Positions 13,219-26,115 of a DNA stretch of 64,000 nt are shown here, one piece after another (within the stretch, counting starts at the first letter, position 1; each line of letters begins with the position of its first letter). Below the pieces are notes generated by a model. That model did no database searches, was not told where the DNA came from, and saw only the letters and a list, made by a program, of their open reading frames with translations. The translations under genes and the position numbers were made by a program. This DNA is from Paramecium tetraurelia (Eukaryota > Ciliophora > Oligohymenophorea > Peniculida > Parameciidae). The stretch covers positions 204,563 through 268,562 of the forward strand of contig NW_001798987.1 of the NCBI RefSeq assembly GCF_000165425.1, in the 5' to 3' direction.

Positions 13219-16200
13219 GATTGAATTAAAAATTTAAATATCAAAATGATTAGGATATATTATAATAATTTTTATTTTATATCATGATTGATTTCTACAT
13301 TTGGACAGCCAGCATCATCTTGATAGGATTAATTAGACCTACTACCCAGTGTGATTCAAAAACATTGCAAGGATGCCTTCTAGGTGAAACAACCGAGACA
13401 ACTAAAATATCACTCTTAGATTATTCAGCCTATGGATATGGCTTTTGGTTCTAATATTTAGCCATGAGCTTTATTCTTAGTGATGATTTAGCAAAATTTC
13501 CTAATCTTGAAGGGTTTCTATTAATAAGGGAGATAAATCCTGATACTTCTAAGTATAGGGTGTTTTTGTATTAGGATTGGAAAAACAACAATGCTAATTA
13601 GGAAAAATATTTATTTTTATAATATGAATCAAATAGCTAAATGATCCAATTAGCAAAATTCATATTTGACTCATTTGATTTTTAAGGCAAATGGATTCAT
13701 ATATTTGTTTCATATTAATTTCCTTATTAAAGATAAATAATTATGTATGATATTCTGAATGATAATTGTCAAATCATAAACTATTAATCAAGTACTAATT
13801 TAGAATTGAAGGAGACAATAATTACTCAAGGAGGAGAATTTAAATTATAATTAAATTAAAATGATGAATCAAAACAATTTGCTTAATATCCTGGCAGAAT
13901 TTCAAAAGCAGAGTATAATTTCGATAAAAATAATGTAGTTTTTAACACAGTTAAAGAATTTAAAAATTTTATTGAATAAAAATTTATACCTTAACCATTT
14001 TGTTAGACTTCAACTTATGATACGTCTTTAATATCAAATTATAAATACAAATTTGGATTGATTTAACTTGAATCTTGGGTTAGAATTGATTATGTTTTTG
14101 TACTATTATTTTTTATCATAGAATGTGAACTTTTCTGCCAGCCTTTTTGGAGTTGAAGTATTATCTGATATTGATCTGGAAGGCTATTAAAAGTTAGTTG
14201 ATTTATAGTATTGCCTTATTTAAGCATGGAAATCTGATTTAGCAAACGGAGTGTATTTCTAATCCCTCAATTAGATAGATCCAGAATTTCACTATTATGA
14301 GGATCAATTTCTAGGTGTTAGCGATGTTGTTTTCCATACTTTAAAATAAGACTTAAAATAATGGCATTATGTTTCTATACTTTATGGTTTTGATAATTCA
14401 TATGTGCCAGTTTCAAATTTGAAAATGTGGTTCCTTGATGGGGAGGTCTATGATGTTCAATATCATAATAAATCTTTTCTTTTCTAAGAAAGTCGCATAA
14501 AAATGAGAAGCGCATTTCTTATCAATTTAGCAGTTAATGGGATTTAGATATTAGCAGAGAGTAGTAAGATAACTGTTTGCTTACCAGAGTCATTTGATCT
14601 TATGAAAAGTAAGTTTTTTTTGATTAATAAAGAATGTCACTTTAGTTGTTTAGATTGTAATGGTCCATATCTTAATTAATGCATAAATTGTGATTAGAGC
14701 TCTAATAGATATCTAGAAAATAGTTATTGCAAATGTACTCTTGGCTATATTGAAAATAATCTTGGAAATTGCATATGTAATATAAATATCTTAAATTAGA
14801 ATTCTTGGATTTCTATCCCACTTCAATATAAGATTATAATGCAAAGAATTAAACTCTATCTTAATTTGGTTATTTTCCAATTAAAGAAGTCGATAATCAA
14901 ATAATTTATATACGTTGTCCGTAATTTAATGAAATTTAATTGGAAAAGATAAGTTGCATAGAATGTTTGACTTAACCCGAATCCTTTGCTAAACTATTGA
15001 AATGTGAATCCGATTATGTATTTAATAGTTATGGTCAATATGAATTAATTTAGAGAGAAGATAAAGATATTGAAATATATTTTCTTGATACGTCAACATC
15101 TTCTCTTACATTGTGTATTGGATGCAAATCTTTTTGTAATTAAAATATTGATTCAAATTGTCATTTTAATTCTTTGTTACAGGTATATATTTAATGCCAA
15201 TCTCAATTCTATTATGAAAATGGAGAATGTGTAGTGTGTAATTCAAATTGTAAGACATGTGAAGATTTTTCTATTTGCACATCTTGTTATGATAAAATGA
15301 CTTTGAATCCTAATAATAATGAATGTCTTGAATGTCCAAAAGATTGTTTAGAATGTGAATATAATTCTGGTGTTCAATGCATTAAATGCCTAGGATAATA
15401 TTCAGTATTTTAAGGATAATGTTACCCTTGTAGTAAATATTGCTTAGAATGTATATATGTTTAAAATCCTAAAGATGGATAGTATTATAATAGATGCAAT
15501 AATTGCATAGATAATTCAAAATATTATTTATCAATCAATGCAGTTGATTGTATTCAAAATCTAGATCTTAATTGTATATATGCGATCTAATTTCATAAAT
15601 CCTGGTTTATGAGAGATAGAGTAAACACTATATTTTACATGTATGAAAGCGGAGATTTTAATTCTAATTAACTTATTAATTATTGTGCTTTGTGTGCTGA
15701 AGGATATGCCTCATTACTCTCAGGATAATGTGTTAGAATAGATTCAATTCCTGATAATATTCAAAATAAACAATATTGCATCCAAATGTACTAAATGGAG
15801 GTGTATCAATCTTTGCAATTAAACCAATTATAGTACTTATGTATGGTTTACACAAAAGAATTTAAATAAATTGTTTCAGTTTCAAATGGTTGTGAAAATC
15901 TCTTGTTTTAATGTGCTTACTGTTTCAATAATATATGTTTGTAATGCTATCCTGGATATTATAGTGAATTAGTTTCTGGATAGTGCGTAGCATGTCCATC
16001 AGAGCCAAATTGTTATCGATGTGAATAGCGATCAAAGTAATGGAAGAATGGATGGAAAATTTGGTATGCTATGGTTCATTATTTATTGAAACGTAGAAGC
16101 TTTTAAGGTGATGTGTTCGGAAATGAACCATATGATAAATTAGAGGTTGTTTGTAAGACTTGCACAGTAGATTTTGAATTTTACTAAGATAAATGTATCA

Positions 16201-19200
16201 AGAAATGTGCAGATAATTGTGAGCTCTGCATAAAAAGTAATGGATAAAATAAATGTGTTAAATGTAAGATGTATGAAGGTCGACGTCTGTCTTTATATGA
16301 TGGCGAATGCATTGATTGTCCAAGGTATTGTCAGATTTGTAAACCTAAAACTAATTCTTAATTATTAAGTGCTAATCCATATTTCTCGAATTCTGATATC
16401 AAATCTTCAACACATACTTGTTTAATGTTATAAACGGGATTAAGCTTTTAAGATTATTATTATGATACGAAATTTTAATAATTCTTCAAGCTAAGCGAAA
16501 CTGGAACAGATCCTAATTCAATTACATTAAAATTCAACCTTTATTGTAGCTCAGAGCTCTTTAATTAACATTTAGATTTGGCCTAGGACAAATAGCATTT
16601 TCTACAGTAAAATGTTAAAATTGATGAATTAATAACAAATAATTAATCTTAAAGCAACTTTGGAAGAATAGAAAATCTAAATTTGTATACATATCTCAGC
16701 ATATAACAGATTTAAGAAGTTGAGTTATAATTTAGCTTCATTTAGGATTGTTCTATAAAGCTTCACTCTTATATTTTCACTACTTTAATTTAAAACATCT
16801 ATTTTGTCACTTCAGCTAAAATTAAATTAATTGGCAATGGTTACACATTATTCCTTAACTCAAATCTAGAAGTATTAAATTTCGAATCTATTTCAATATA
16901 AAATCTAATAATTTAGCTGTAATCAACTGTGAATATCCATTTATAATCCTTAAGTGCTTTGAAAGTACAATTTAATTCAGTAGTTATACAATAATATTAA
17001 GAAGATTTAAATCCAATAGCATTTAATATTGTATCCACAAATCTCTAAGAATTATGGATTCAAGACTTATCTCTACAGAATCTAAATTTATAATCTGTAG
17101 CTAGTTTTTTTTACTTCGAATATACAGTTTAGTAACAATATATTGACATTAATATTGATCAATTTACTATTAAAAATTCAATGATACACAATTCAAATAT
17201 TATCTTACTTGATAATTACTTTTAAAAAACAACAAATTGCTAATTTAATAACATTCTAATCGTAAATTCCGATCTTAATTTAAGCTAATTTATGAAAATT
17301 CAAAATAATTAATAATTAGTTATGTAAGGATCTATATCATAAATATCAATCGTTTCATCCTTTTTATAAGATATTCAACCTTTATTCTAGACTTTTTGCT
17401 TTAAAAGTTTAAATATAAGCGGAATCTCTTTAACAAATTCAACATTCTAAAATTTTATTTTATTTTAAACAACTAATGAATAAATTAATAAGGATTATTT
17501 AATTAAGTTTTGTAATTTAAAGAATAGCTCAATTATTAATTTTGTTTAAGACTATTAATTTCAATCGATTATATTTCAGAATATTGAAGTTAATTAAGTA
17601 TATCATGACGATAAAACAATTCTTATAAATTTAGTATCAAATGACTTTACTAGCACAATTAAGATGTCAAATATTATTTTAGATACAATCACTATTCTTG
17701 ATAATATATAATTGGTTTAAAATTTACAGTCAATTATGTCAATAATTATTATCTAATCCAACTTTATTGAAATATCTGATATTAAAATCATTAGATCAAC
17801 TGGCATTACAGAATTTTTATTAACTTCAGCTATGAACTTAGTACTTTCAAATTTTACTATTACATTAAACCCAAAGTACTTCTATAAAAGCATAATCACA
17901 GATGAATAATGTTTATAACTTAATACATATTCTAAATATACAACCACTTTAATTGTTTAGAAGGCATAAAATATTAGAATATAGAACTTTTATATATCTA
18001 ATCTTATTCTTTTGGATTTCCCTATGATTTATATAATCTCGATTGCGACCTAAATTATTAAAAGATCAGAATCTGTTGTTATTGATTCCATGAATTTAGA
18101 TAATTGCATCATCTAAAAGAGTTAGACTATTAATTAGATATCTGGAATTCTTATATAATCAGAATAATAATAAGATATCCAAATTCTAAATTCTAAATTT
18201 AATAATAACATTTACTATTCATACTATAAAGAATCTGAGTCTGACTCAGCTTTAATATTCTATATAATTGCATAAAATTCGAAAATATTGTTGATCAATT
18301 GCTAGTTTAAACAAAATTATGTCTCTTAAAGTGAAAATAGTTTGTTATATATAAATGCAGAATAAATTAATGTAATTGATTCATCTTTTTTTTCAACTAA
18401 TTACATCTTTGATAGCTTTTTGAAGCACATAAATTGGAAATATCAACCTTATACTTTAACATTAGAATAAATCAAAAATTAATTTTAAGTATAATCCGCA
18501 AGTGGAAATGGTTAACTAATATCTTCCTCAGTTTAATTTAGAAACATAAATATTGAAGGTAGTTTTTCAACTTCTGCAGGATGTTTTAAAATTACATTAG
18601 AAAATGAAGGGTAGTTGCTTGTCAAAAATTCTGTATTTAAAAATATCTACACTAAAATATCTGAAGAATAATCATTTGGTGGTTGTCTTTATGTTATTGA
18701 TAGAAGCATTAATATCTAAATTGATATATTAGATTCTATTTATGATACAATTATTGGAACTGCTGAAGGTGGTGTTATTTATCTGAAGCCAATAGCATTA
18801 TAAGTTAACTTCAACTTCACTAATGTGACATTTTAAGATGTCTTTTCAAATGATGGTAATATTGCCAAACTTAATTTCCTAAGCTATAATCAATTACTCT
18901 ATATGTAGAATTGCAGAATTTTATAAACTATTGAAGGTTATTCAAAATTTAGATCTTTGTTTAGTTCATTTCAGAAATATGAAACTACCATGATTTCGAT
19001 ATAGTAAGGATATCTTATTTTAAGAGATATATTCGTTTAATTATATTTAAATATATTCTTATAGTTGAATTACCAAAGCAGAATCAGTTTGACATCAATC
19101 GAGATAGACTATTCTTATTATTATCAGAATTCTATAATGTAAATTAGCTTTTCAGCAGGTATTATAATAATATTATATTTAATAGATTAACAATGCAAAA

Positions 19201-22200
19201 TTGAAATTACAGGTCTCAAAATCAAAAACTTTAAATGGTACAAAGATGATCCAAAATTGGTAGCAATCTAAATTAGGTAAGTAATAGATGAACAATAAAA
19301 ATTGTCATAAGACTGTAGAAATGAATAAATATTAGGATTGAAAAATTAGACATATGAATTAATAAATTTATCAGATTTTATAGCTGAACCCTAAAATTAG
19401 ATTTAAAATCTAGTTTAAATAACAAATGTAAAAAATAAAGATTCAATATCAATTAAATCGAGCTAGTTTTCAAATAATTAGTGTTTATTATGCTTATCAG
19501 GGCTTATTTTTGTTAAATTAATTGAGTTTTAATCAGACAATATTATTATATCAAATATATGGTTGATGGATAATTAATGTGGTGAAAATGGATGTTTATG
19601 CATTGTGTAAGAGTTTCTAAGTTAAGATCAAAAGAAAATGTCTACGTTAACATTAGACACTATGTTTTGTTATAGAAATTAAGCAAAGAAAGGAGGATGC
19701 ATAGTCAGCCAATAGGTTGGTCTTAAAATAAAAAATAGTATTTTCAGTGAAAATCTAGCAGTTGAATAAGGAGGAAGTATTTATTATGATGGAGAAGTTA
19801 CAAATCTATTATTATAGAATAACCTTATCGTGTCAAACACAGCATAAGAAGGAGGTGCAATATATCTAGGCAACCAAAGTTTGCCAGAATTAAATAAAAC
19901 TTTAAACTACTTCAATAATAATACTGCATATGGATATGGTAACATTAGTTCATCTCACTCAACTTAACTTACAGTAATGTACAAAAATTTATAATTTTCA
20001 ACTTTAAATTCTTTGAACAATGGGAGGATAAATGCTTACTTAACTAATTAATCAAATTCCTCATAAATATTAGTCTTAAAATTGCCGAGTGGCTAATAAA
20101 TTTAAACATATTAGTATTTTAATATATAGAAATAGAAATACGAGCATTAACATTTAAAATTTAGAATTTTAGCTTTAAATGCCTATCATGAATAACAATT
20201 TCATCTTAATAATAGTGAATGTTTAATTGAAAGTGGGCACCAGTAAGGTTCCTAAGAAACCGTTTTTACAAATAATTATACAAATTATAATCGAAAAGTT
20301 TTTGATTAAGAAACATAAGATTATAATTTAGATGATTTAATTATTTATTACGGAACTGAGAATGATTAATCTAAACTAATCTTATAAATAAGTTGTAATA
20401 GTGTATAAATCCCAAAGTATGAAGATACTTTTCCTCATTAGATTATGGATTACAATTCTAAATATTAATTAATTTTATACATTCAAACATATCCATGTTA
20501 AATAGGAGAATATAAGAATCTAACCGATAATGCTTGTTATTTATGTGACATTAACAAGAAATAATATTCAGTAACTATCAATGCAACAACTTGTTAATTT
20601 ATGGATGAAGATACAATAGCATCAATAACACCTGCTTAACTTTAATTAAAATCTGGATATTGGAGACCATATATAAATAGTGAAATTATTGAATATTGCT
20701 AAAATAAAATTGAGAACTGTTTAGGTGGATGGAAATAAGGAGATGAGACTTGTGAAATTGGCTAATTGGGAGCTTGTTGTGAAGCTTGTGATTAATACAA
20801 TATTAGAGGAAATGGTTAATATAGTCTTAAAAAATTATATTAATGTTAAAAGTGTGACGATTTGGATAAACAAATTATTTATATCATATTGATAACCTTA
20901 TGGTATTTTATATTTATTTATTTAGGAATTTACTTTCAATCTATTTATCAACAAATGGAGTTGAGAAATTGATATTAGAATTATAGAAAAACAAAGTAGG
21001 AACAAGATAATTAATAATTAACAATAATAAACAAACTGGCCCAATAATGAAAATGTTTACAAACTATTTACAAATTTTGGCTATCATAATAAATTTTAAT
21101 GTTGAAATTCCATAAGCATTTAAGGATTATTATAATATTACTGGGAACTCTTAAACAATGTTATTAGTAACCACAGATTGCTTTTTAGCTTAGAATTTTT
21201 AAGAGGGACTCATATATGTGAAAATAATATATAGTATTATTTGTCCACTGTTTTATGGATGGATCTACTTATCTATATACTTCTTATTGAAATCCTTAAA
21301 GAAGATTGTTTATAATGAAGTAATACCAAAAACTTGTGTCTTATATTTGTTTTGCTATTTCTAAATATAGGTGATATAATTATTGATATCTTCATTATCA
21401 TTTAGAACATTATCAGACATAAAATGGATACAGGGGGATTTGGCTTATTAATTTGATACATCGCTTCATTAATAATGGATTCCTTATCTTATCGTACTAG
21501 CAATCATTATTGGAGCTACAGTACCAGGAATATTTATGATATACTTAGCGAAATATAGAAATTCGCTTTAAAAATATGATGTCAGAAGATTATTGGGATA
21601 TTTATATTTAGAATACTAACATAATGCTTATTATTGGGAAATAATTAGGATTGTAAGTAGGGAATTAATAATGATTGCTATTACATTTTACCAAGATAAT
21701 ATGATTATTAAATGCACGCTTTTATTTATTGTATTACTCGCCTATTATTTTATAAACTTAATGGTTTTACCTTTTCAGACAAAATCTTTAAATTAATTAG
21801 AATAAATGAGCACTTTGTTATGTACTTTTACATTATTTGAAGTTCTTTCATTATCATTAACAAGTAGTTTTTCTACTATTGCCATATTATTCATAATTAT
21901 AACAAATATTTATTTGTCTATTACCTTTATTTAGAGTTTAATACATGGGTATTTATAGTCTATGGAGGAATTAATAGACAAGATCAAGGATATCATTAGA
22001 GAGAACCTGAAATCAAAATTCAAAGATAACCGATTATTGGATAGTTGGCTTGTAAATAAAGGCTAGAGGAGAAAGTTAATTATTGAGAGATTTAAAAAAA
22101 TAAAGAAACATCTTTCTGTAGTGAGATCAAAACTTAGTAGTATAGAAAGGTAGAAATGTAATTTATTAGATTTTTATCTGTTTTAGTTTCACAAAATCCA

Positions 22201-22575
22201 TTATCTAGTGGTTTGCCAGACCCAAGAGATTTCACTTTAACATTGGTGAGATAATAATAGATTTTATTTACAAGTAGCGACTACAACACTATCAACGACC
22301 CTTTGACTAATTTGATAAATAAAAAGAAATCAGAAGAATGAAATTAATTTTTAAAAATTAAAAATATATAGTATAATTAATAAAATATTACTCATTTTTC
22401 CAAAAAATCAAATACAATTTATAAAGATTATTTCAAATTATTTTGGCAATCAAAATATGTCGAAAAGCAGTTTATTTGAGTTTCAAAATGTTTATAAGTA
22501 GGTATTAAATTAATGCATTCTTCGACAAAATATTATTAACATATTCGGTTTATATGTCTATTATTAAAGTTAAAA
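7160..22575 (+). repeat. Left arm of large inverted duplication
   Basis: From the Cys-rich part of gene B through gene C and its 3' flank, this segment is matched in reverse complement by 48626-64000. The match is collinear (the two spans differ by only about 40 bp) and runs off the right edge, so the true arm is longer. Stretches compared by eye range from about 88% (C-terminal membrane region of C) to about 95% or more (Cys-rich region of B). The arms are diverged, so this is not a simple assembly duplication. Confidence 0.9.
13284..22341 (+). CDS. Giant Cys-rich / beta-helix-repeat multi-pass surface protein (gene C)
   Basis: About 3,000 aa, starting 65 bases after the stop of gene B. The N-terminus MIDFYIWTASIILIGLI is a signal peptide. 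An N-terminal globular domain follows (YGYGFWFQY; about 13400-14600), then Cys-rich repeats (CKTCEDFSICTSCYDK type; 14640-16350), a long beta-helix-like region (16500-19500), GG-x-I motifs (QGGSIYYDG, EGGAIYLGN; 19770-19870), a Cys-rich juxtamembrane block (CLGGWKQGDETCEIGQLGA; 20480-20830) and about seven to eight membrane helices to a basic tail. Introns recognised: 23 nt near 14776, 24 nt near 14608 (25 nt in C'), 23 nt near 20901, and 29 nt near 22159. Each keeps the reading frame. No stop was met with those removed. It is likely a plasma-membrane or ciliary surface protein; its ligand is unknown. Inverted copy C' is at 48828-57888. Confidence 0.82.
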
Positions 22576-23105
22576 ATGAATTTCAATCTAAATGTTGAGT
22601 CTCTTGCATATGTGAACTAATCGACCAGACAATCGTAATGTTATAGACAACAACTTGTCAAAAGAATTCTTTGGAGGTAGGTTACGATTGGTTTTGAGGG
22701 AAACATTCAATTCAAAATTTTTTTATGCTGCCATAAAATTTATTGTCAAATTGAGAATAGCGGAAGATCAATAGCTACTTTGATATATCAAGCATAGTTA
22801 TTAAAAAATTGAGGACAAGGCCTCCAATTATTTATTTTAGCAATCAAAAAGACGAGTAAATTAAAACGGACTTTCAACTAGTATATCAAGAGTCTCTTAT
22901 TTTACAATTTTTTAGTGGTTAGAGGTATTAGATTAATCAAATAAGCCATATAGTAGGTTTAAGCTATTGTTTGATCATACAATTCTAATTTCAATAGTGA
23001 TGAATACATTTTATATTCATATGCATTACAATTTGCAACTCCTATAGAAATATGTAAATCCTTTTATTTCTTAATACTAGTTTTCTTTTAATTTGAGATT
23101 GTATC
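22576..23105 (+). pseudogene. Decayed 5' part of the K+ channel gene
   Basis: Lies 235 bases after gene C, the same place the K+ channel occupies after gene A. It aligns with 982-1510: the ATG-AATTT start, the stretch CTGCCATAAAATTTATTGTC, and the first membrane segment (AATAGTGATGAATACATTTTATATT against AATAGTAATGAATATATTTTACATT) are all recognisable. Several in-frame TGA codons and indels break it. The pore, the cyclic-nucleotide-binding region and the tail are absent. It is non-functional as a channel. Confidence 0.8.
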
Positions 23106-23142
23106 AAGTAACGTTGCATACAACTTCTTAAGCTGTTGAGGA

Positions 23143-23482
23143 TGGCTATGAATTTTTATGTAACGACAATTGGTAACTATGTTCTCAGCACCGAATTTTT
23201 GTGGTGATTTGATAATACAAGTTCCCAGATGTTATAATTCAGGTCCAATGATGATTATAGGATGCTTATGGTGCTTCCTAATAAAACCAACCTCCTAATG
23301 CTAAATTTTTAATTTCTTTAAACTAGAAAATTTATATTCAACCAACTTAATAGGCTATTAATTGTCTTTCTTAAGTATCAAAGTTGTAATCTCACTTTAG
23401 AGAAATTTCCTAGAGCAATATAAATTATTAATCAGCAACATCTTCTAATGATATCAAATTGAGATATCATCAAAATTAGTGA
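23143..23482 (+). CDS. Possible small gene, unknown
   Basis: A plus-strand reading starts MAMNFYVTTIG. It needs two small introns, one near 23207 (GTGGTGATTTG..AAG) and an 18-nt one (GTCCAATGATGATTATAG). It then runs through a Gln/Asn/Pro-rich stretch (DAYGASQQNQPPNAKF) to TGA 23480-23482. It would give about 100 aa without recognised domains. It follows directly on the channel relic, and the splicing model is a guess. It could be non-coding. Confidence 0.28.
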
Positions 23483-23591
23483 ATATTTTCTGATTTGGTA
23501 AATAGGTGTCTAATAAATAGAGTAAAAAATATATCAATAATAAACAAAAATGTTAATAAAAATTTAATTCAGTAAAGAAATCATAATATAT

Positions 23592-23969
23592 TCATTTTAA
23601 ATGTCCAATTTTATCAGCAATAACATCTTCTTTTTAATAGAAGTCTACTTTGCCTTCAATAATATCATTCATGTTGAATATTGCTTAAGTTTAGAATGTA
23701 ATTTATACCTTCAACTATCTTCCAATTAAAATGCCAATCATTAAAAGTTTCAATCTAATACTAGTTGTAGTACCATGAAAACTATTGTTTCTCCAACTGC
23801 CCTCGAATATGATCTAAAATTTGGACTTGTCAGTAAATAATGTTCCTTAACCTTCTATACTGTGTACTTCTTAATGTGTTATTACCTCTCCTTCATAATA
23901 TAAATTATTCTAAAATGTAATTTAGGCTCTTAGTTTATTGGATTTATTGAACTTATGTCCTGATGACAT
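23592..23969 (-). CDS. Small MORN-like protein, probably frameshifted
   Basis: Minus-strand frame from ATG 23969 (MSSGHKFNKSN) to TGA 23592-23594. The middle carries a MORN-like pattern (LYYEGEV; then E-G-Q-G-T-L-F; then F-E-G-S-W-R-N-N-S-F-H-G). C-rich plus-strand composition agrees with minus-strand coding. After HGT near 23745-23760 the sense continues in a frame shifted by one (I-E-T-F-N-D-W-H-F-N-W-K). A 25-nt intron (GTATAAATTACATTC..AAG) then gives the last exon (FNMNDIIEGKVDFYQKED). MORN repeats usually bind membranes or lipids. The single frameshift means either a pseudogene or a sequence error. Confidence 0.45.
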
Positions 23970-24066
23970 ATTACAAGATTATTCAACATATTTTAATTTT
24001 TGAATTGTTAAAGTAGGAGTGCCGTGTTATAGATAAGCAAATAGCTTTACTAAGAACACTCGCTGT

Positions 24067-24534
24067 ATGTATCTTGAGTTATTTCAGATCGATGGTATTT
24101 ATGTTTACTTTATATTGTTTATAGAGCTGTTATGTTACTCAATTTTTATGATGTACTGTCTTGGGATTGCAATTAAACAAAAAGATCAGGATTTTATGAC
24201 TTTATTCAAATACTATTAGTTTTATGACGCAACTTATTAATCTCAACTATATTATTATTAAAATTTGAGTTTTAATCTTTTGATGGAGAATTTGACCGAA
24301 TCTGTTTTATGTTTGAAGATGAGATGGTTTTAGTAAATTTCACTATTTTTATGTTATCCTAAGGGCCCAAAAATATGTAATTTGGGAGTTGAATAGTAAT
24401 GTAAGAGGTTTTTTGAGGAGATCTCAATGGTGCATTTCTTGTTGTATGTGCATTAGTCGTCAATCTTACTAATTACATTTAATAATATATTTTATAATAG
24501 ACTGATTATTCTATTCATCTTCTCTTCTAAGTGA
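24067..24534 (+). CDS. Small hydrophobic protein, unknown
   Basis: An uninterrupted plus-strand frame of 155 codons from MYLELFQIDG to TGA 24532-24534. G exceeds C on the plus strand, unlike the neighbours on either side, which supports plus-strand coding. It has one clear hydrophobic helix near the N-terminus (GIYVYFILFIELLCYSIF), a polar middle (QKDQDFMTLFKYYQFYDATY) and a hydrophobic C-terminus. There may be upstream exons: the frame is open back to 24004. It converges on the gamma-SNAP gene with only 33 bases between stops. No family was recognised. Confidence 0.45.
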
Positions 24535-24567
24535 ATGAAATTATATATTTTGATTTAATAATCATAA

Positions 24568-25623
24568 TCAAAGGATTTTTTTTGCCAATTCCTGTTCATA
24601 GTCTACTTCTTCTTGTCCTTACTCAAGTTCTTGCTGTTAAATATTTTATTTTTGATGAATGTTGATCACTCTAACCTTAACCTTTCTTAGGGCTCGTACA
24701 ATCTAGTTGATTAAGTTCTATATTTACATTTGGAGGATATATAGATGTCACGCAGGATTTCGTAATTGCCTCATTAAATTAATTCTAATCCCCTTTTTCA
24801 TAGGAATTCAACACCTAATCGACTACTCGAAACTCTGAGGATTTATGGAAATTGTACACTCTATATATTATTAATACTCCAATCATACTAAATTATTAAT
24901 TGCTCTAATTCCTGATTGGCTCTAATGATCTCATCTTGCAAGATGTACATTATAATAACAATCAAAGCATATTGACTGAGTGGGTATTTCATATGTTCTT
25001 CTCTAAACTTCGTAATCTCCTTCATATATAAATCAGCCACTTTGTGGTATTGTTGAGTCTCAATCAAAATCTCCACATAAGAGCTGATGATGTCAGTTCT
25101 GGTGGATGGAGCCTATTGATCTTCCGCTTCAGCCAAGGCTTCCAAAATTACCTTCTCTGCCATTTCATATTGTTGTCTTTTGATTAAATACCTGAAGAAA
25201 AGCTATCAATTTTACTTGGCCACTCTATTCAGCACTTAGATTGATTTCATTCCTGAATCTGAAACCTTGAAATAAATTCCAGCTTTCTATGTCCATTCTA
25301 TAAGTTCTTTGTAATCATTGCTTGAATTATCAATAAGAGAATTAAGAAGGGCTTCATAGTTTCTACCCACTGCCCAAGTATCATTTAATTTCTCATTGCA
25401 TTCAATGGCTAACTTCAGTGCTTCCTTTTCCTTCTAAGAATTCTTGCATTCCTTATACAATTTAGCTGCCTCTTCAAATTACATAGCACCCAAATTATAA
25501 TCCTTTTTCCACTAAAACACACCAGTTGTTAAACTAAAATAATCTATGTTATGAGACATACGCTTCTTTGCCTTTCTTAAACTTCTTATCAGCCTCCTTC
25601 TCTTAATTATTGTCTTATTTCAT
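24568..25623 (-). CDS. Gamma-SNAP-like soluble NSF attachment protein
   Basis: SNAP proteins bridge SNARE complexes and the ATPase NSF so that the complexes are taken apart after membrane fusion. The N-terminus has the family pattern: a basic start (ADKKFKKGKEA), then F-x-W-K-K-D-Y-N-L-G-A-M-Q-F-E-E-A-A-K-L-Y, as in gamma-SNAP. TPR-like helical hairpins follow (MAEKVILEALAEAEDQ; YHKVADLYMKEITKFREE), then a terminal segment (RVVDQVLNSYEKGDQNQF) and a short acidic tail. Introns of 28 nt (about 25532-25559), 24 nt (about 25192-25215) and 28 nt (about 24850-24877) keep the frame. One join near the C-terminus (about 24640-24680) is not resolved. The start is the first ATG after an in-frame TGA. 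Confidence 0.8.
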
Positions 25624-25810
25624 TAATTGTAAAAATAATTATCAATTCTGCATAAAACAAATTTATTGATCAATCATTCCTCATTCTTTTTCTCATAACT
25701 ACTGATAGAAAGGTTAAATTTCTCTGAAAACATGATACAATTTTGACAACAAATAAAATACTCTGCTTAGTTTTCGGGTTTAATTTGATATTATATCATC
25801 ATATCAACTG

Positions 25811-26115
25811 ATGGAGAATTTAGAGAGAGAAGGTTTCAATACATTGAATACATCTAAAAAAGAATAATAGTGTTAAATAGGAGTTGAAAGAAAATTATTA
25901 TTAATAAGGGATTACTTAAAAAATATAATATAGTTTTCTATTTATAGGAAGGAAGATATTCATTCAGTTGAATAGACAATACTTATTGTAATTATTTAAA
26001 TTAAATGGGTTAGATAGAGATAGTAATGTGCAGAATATTAATATTATAATAAAGAAGATATATATATGTATTAACAATTTTGGGAAATAATAAATTCTCA
26101 TTGTAAATAAAATGA
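25811..26115 (+). CDS. Small protein, unknown, abutting the cytochrome c gene
   Basis: Open frame from MENLEREGFNTLNTSKKEQ with a charged, natural-looking composition. If a 26-nt GTAATTATTTAAATTAAATGGGTTAG intron (about 25992-26017) is removed, it ends at TGA 26113-26115 and overlaps the next ATG by four bases. Unspliced, it ends at 26132-26134. About 90-107 aa. It may be a separate gene or a mis-modelled upstream part of 26112-26624. No domain was recognised. Confidence 0.35.
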
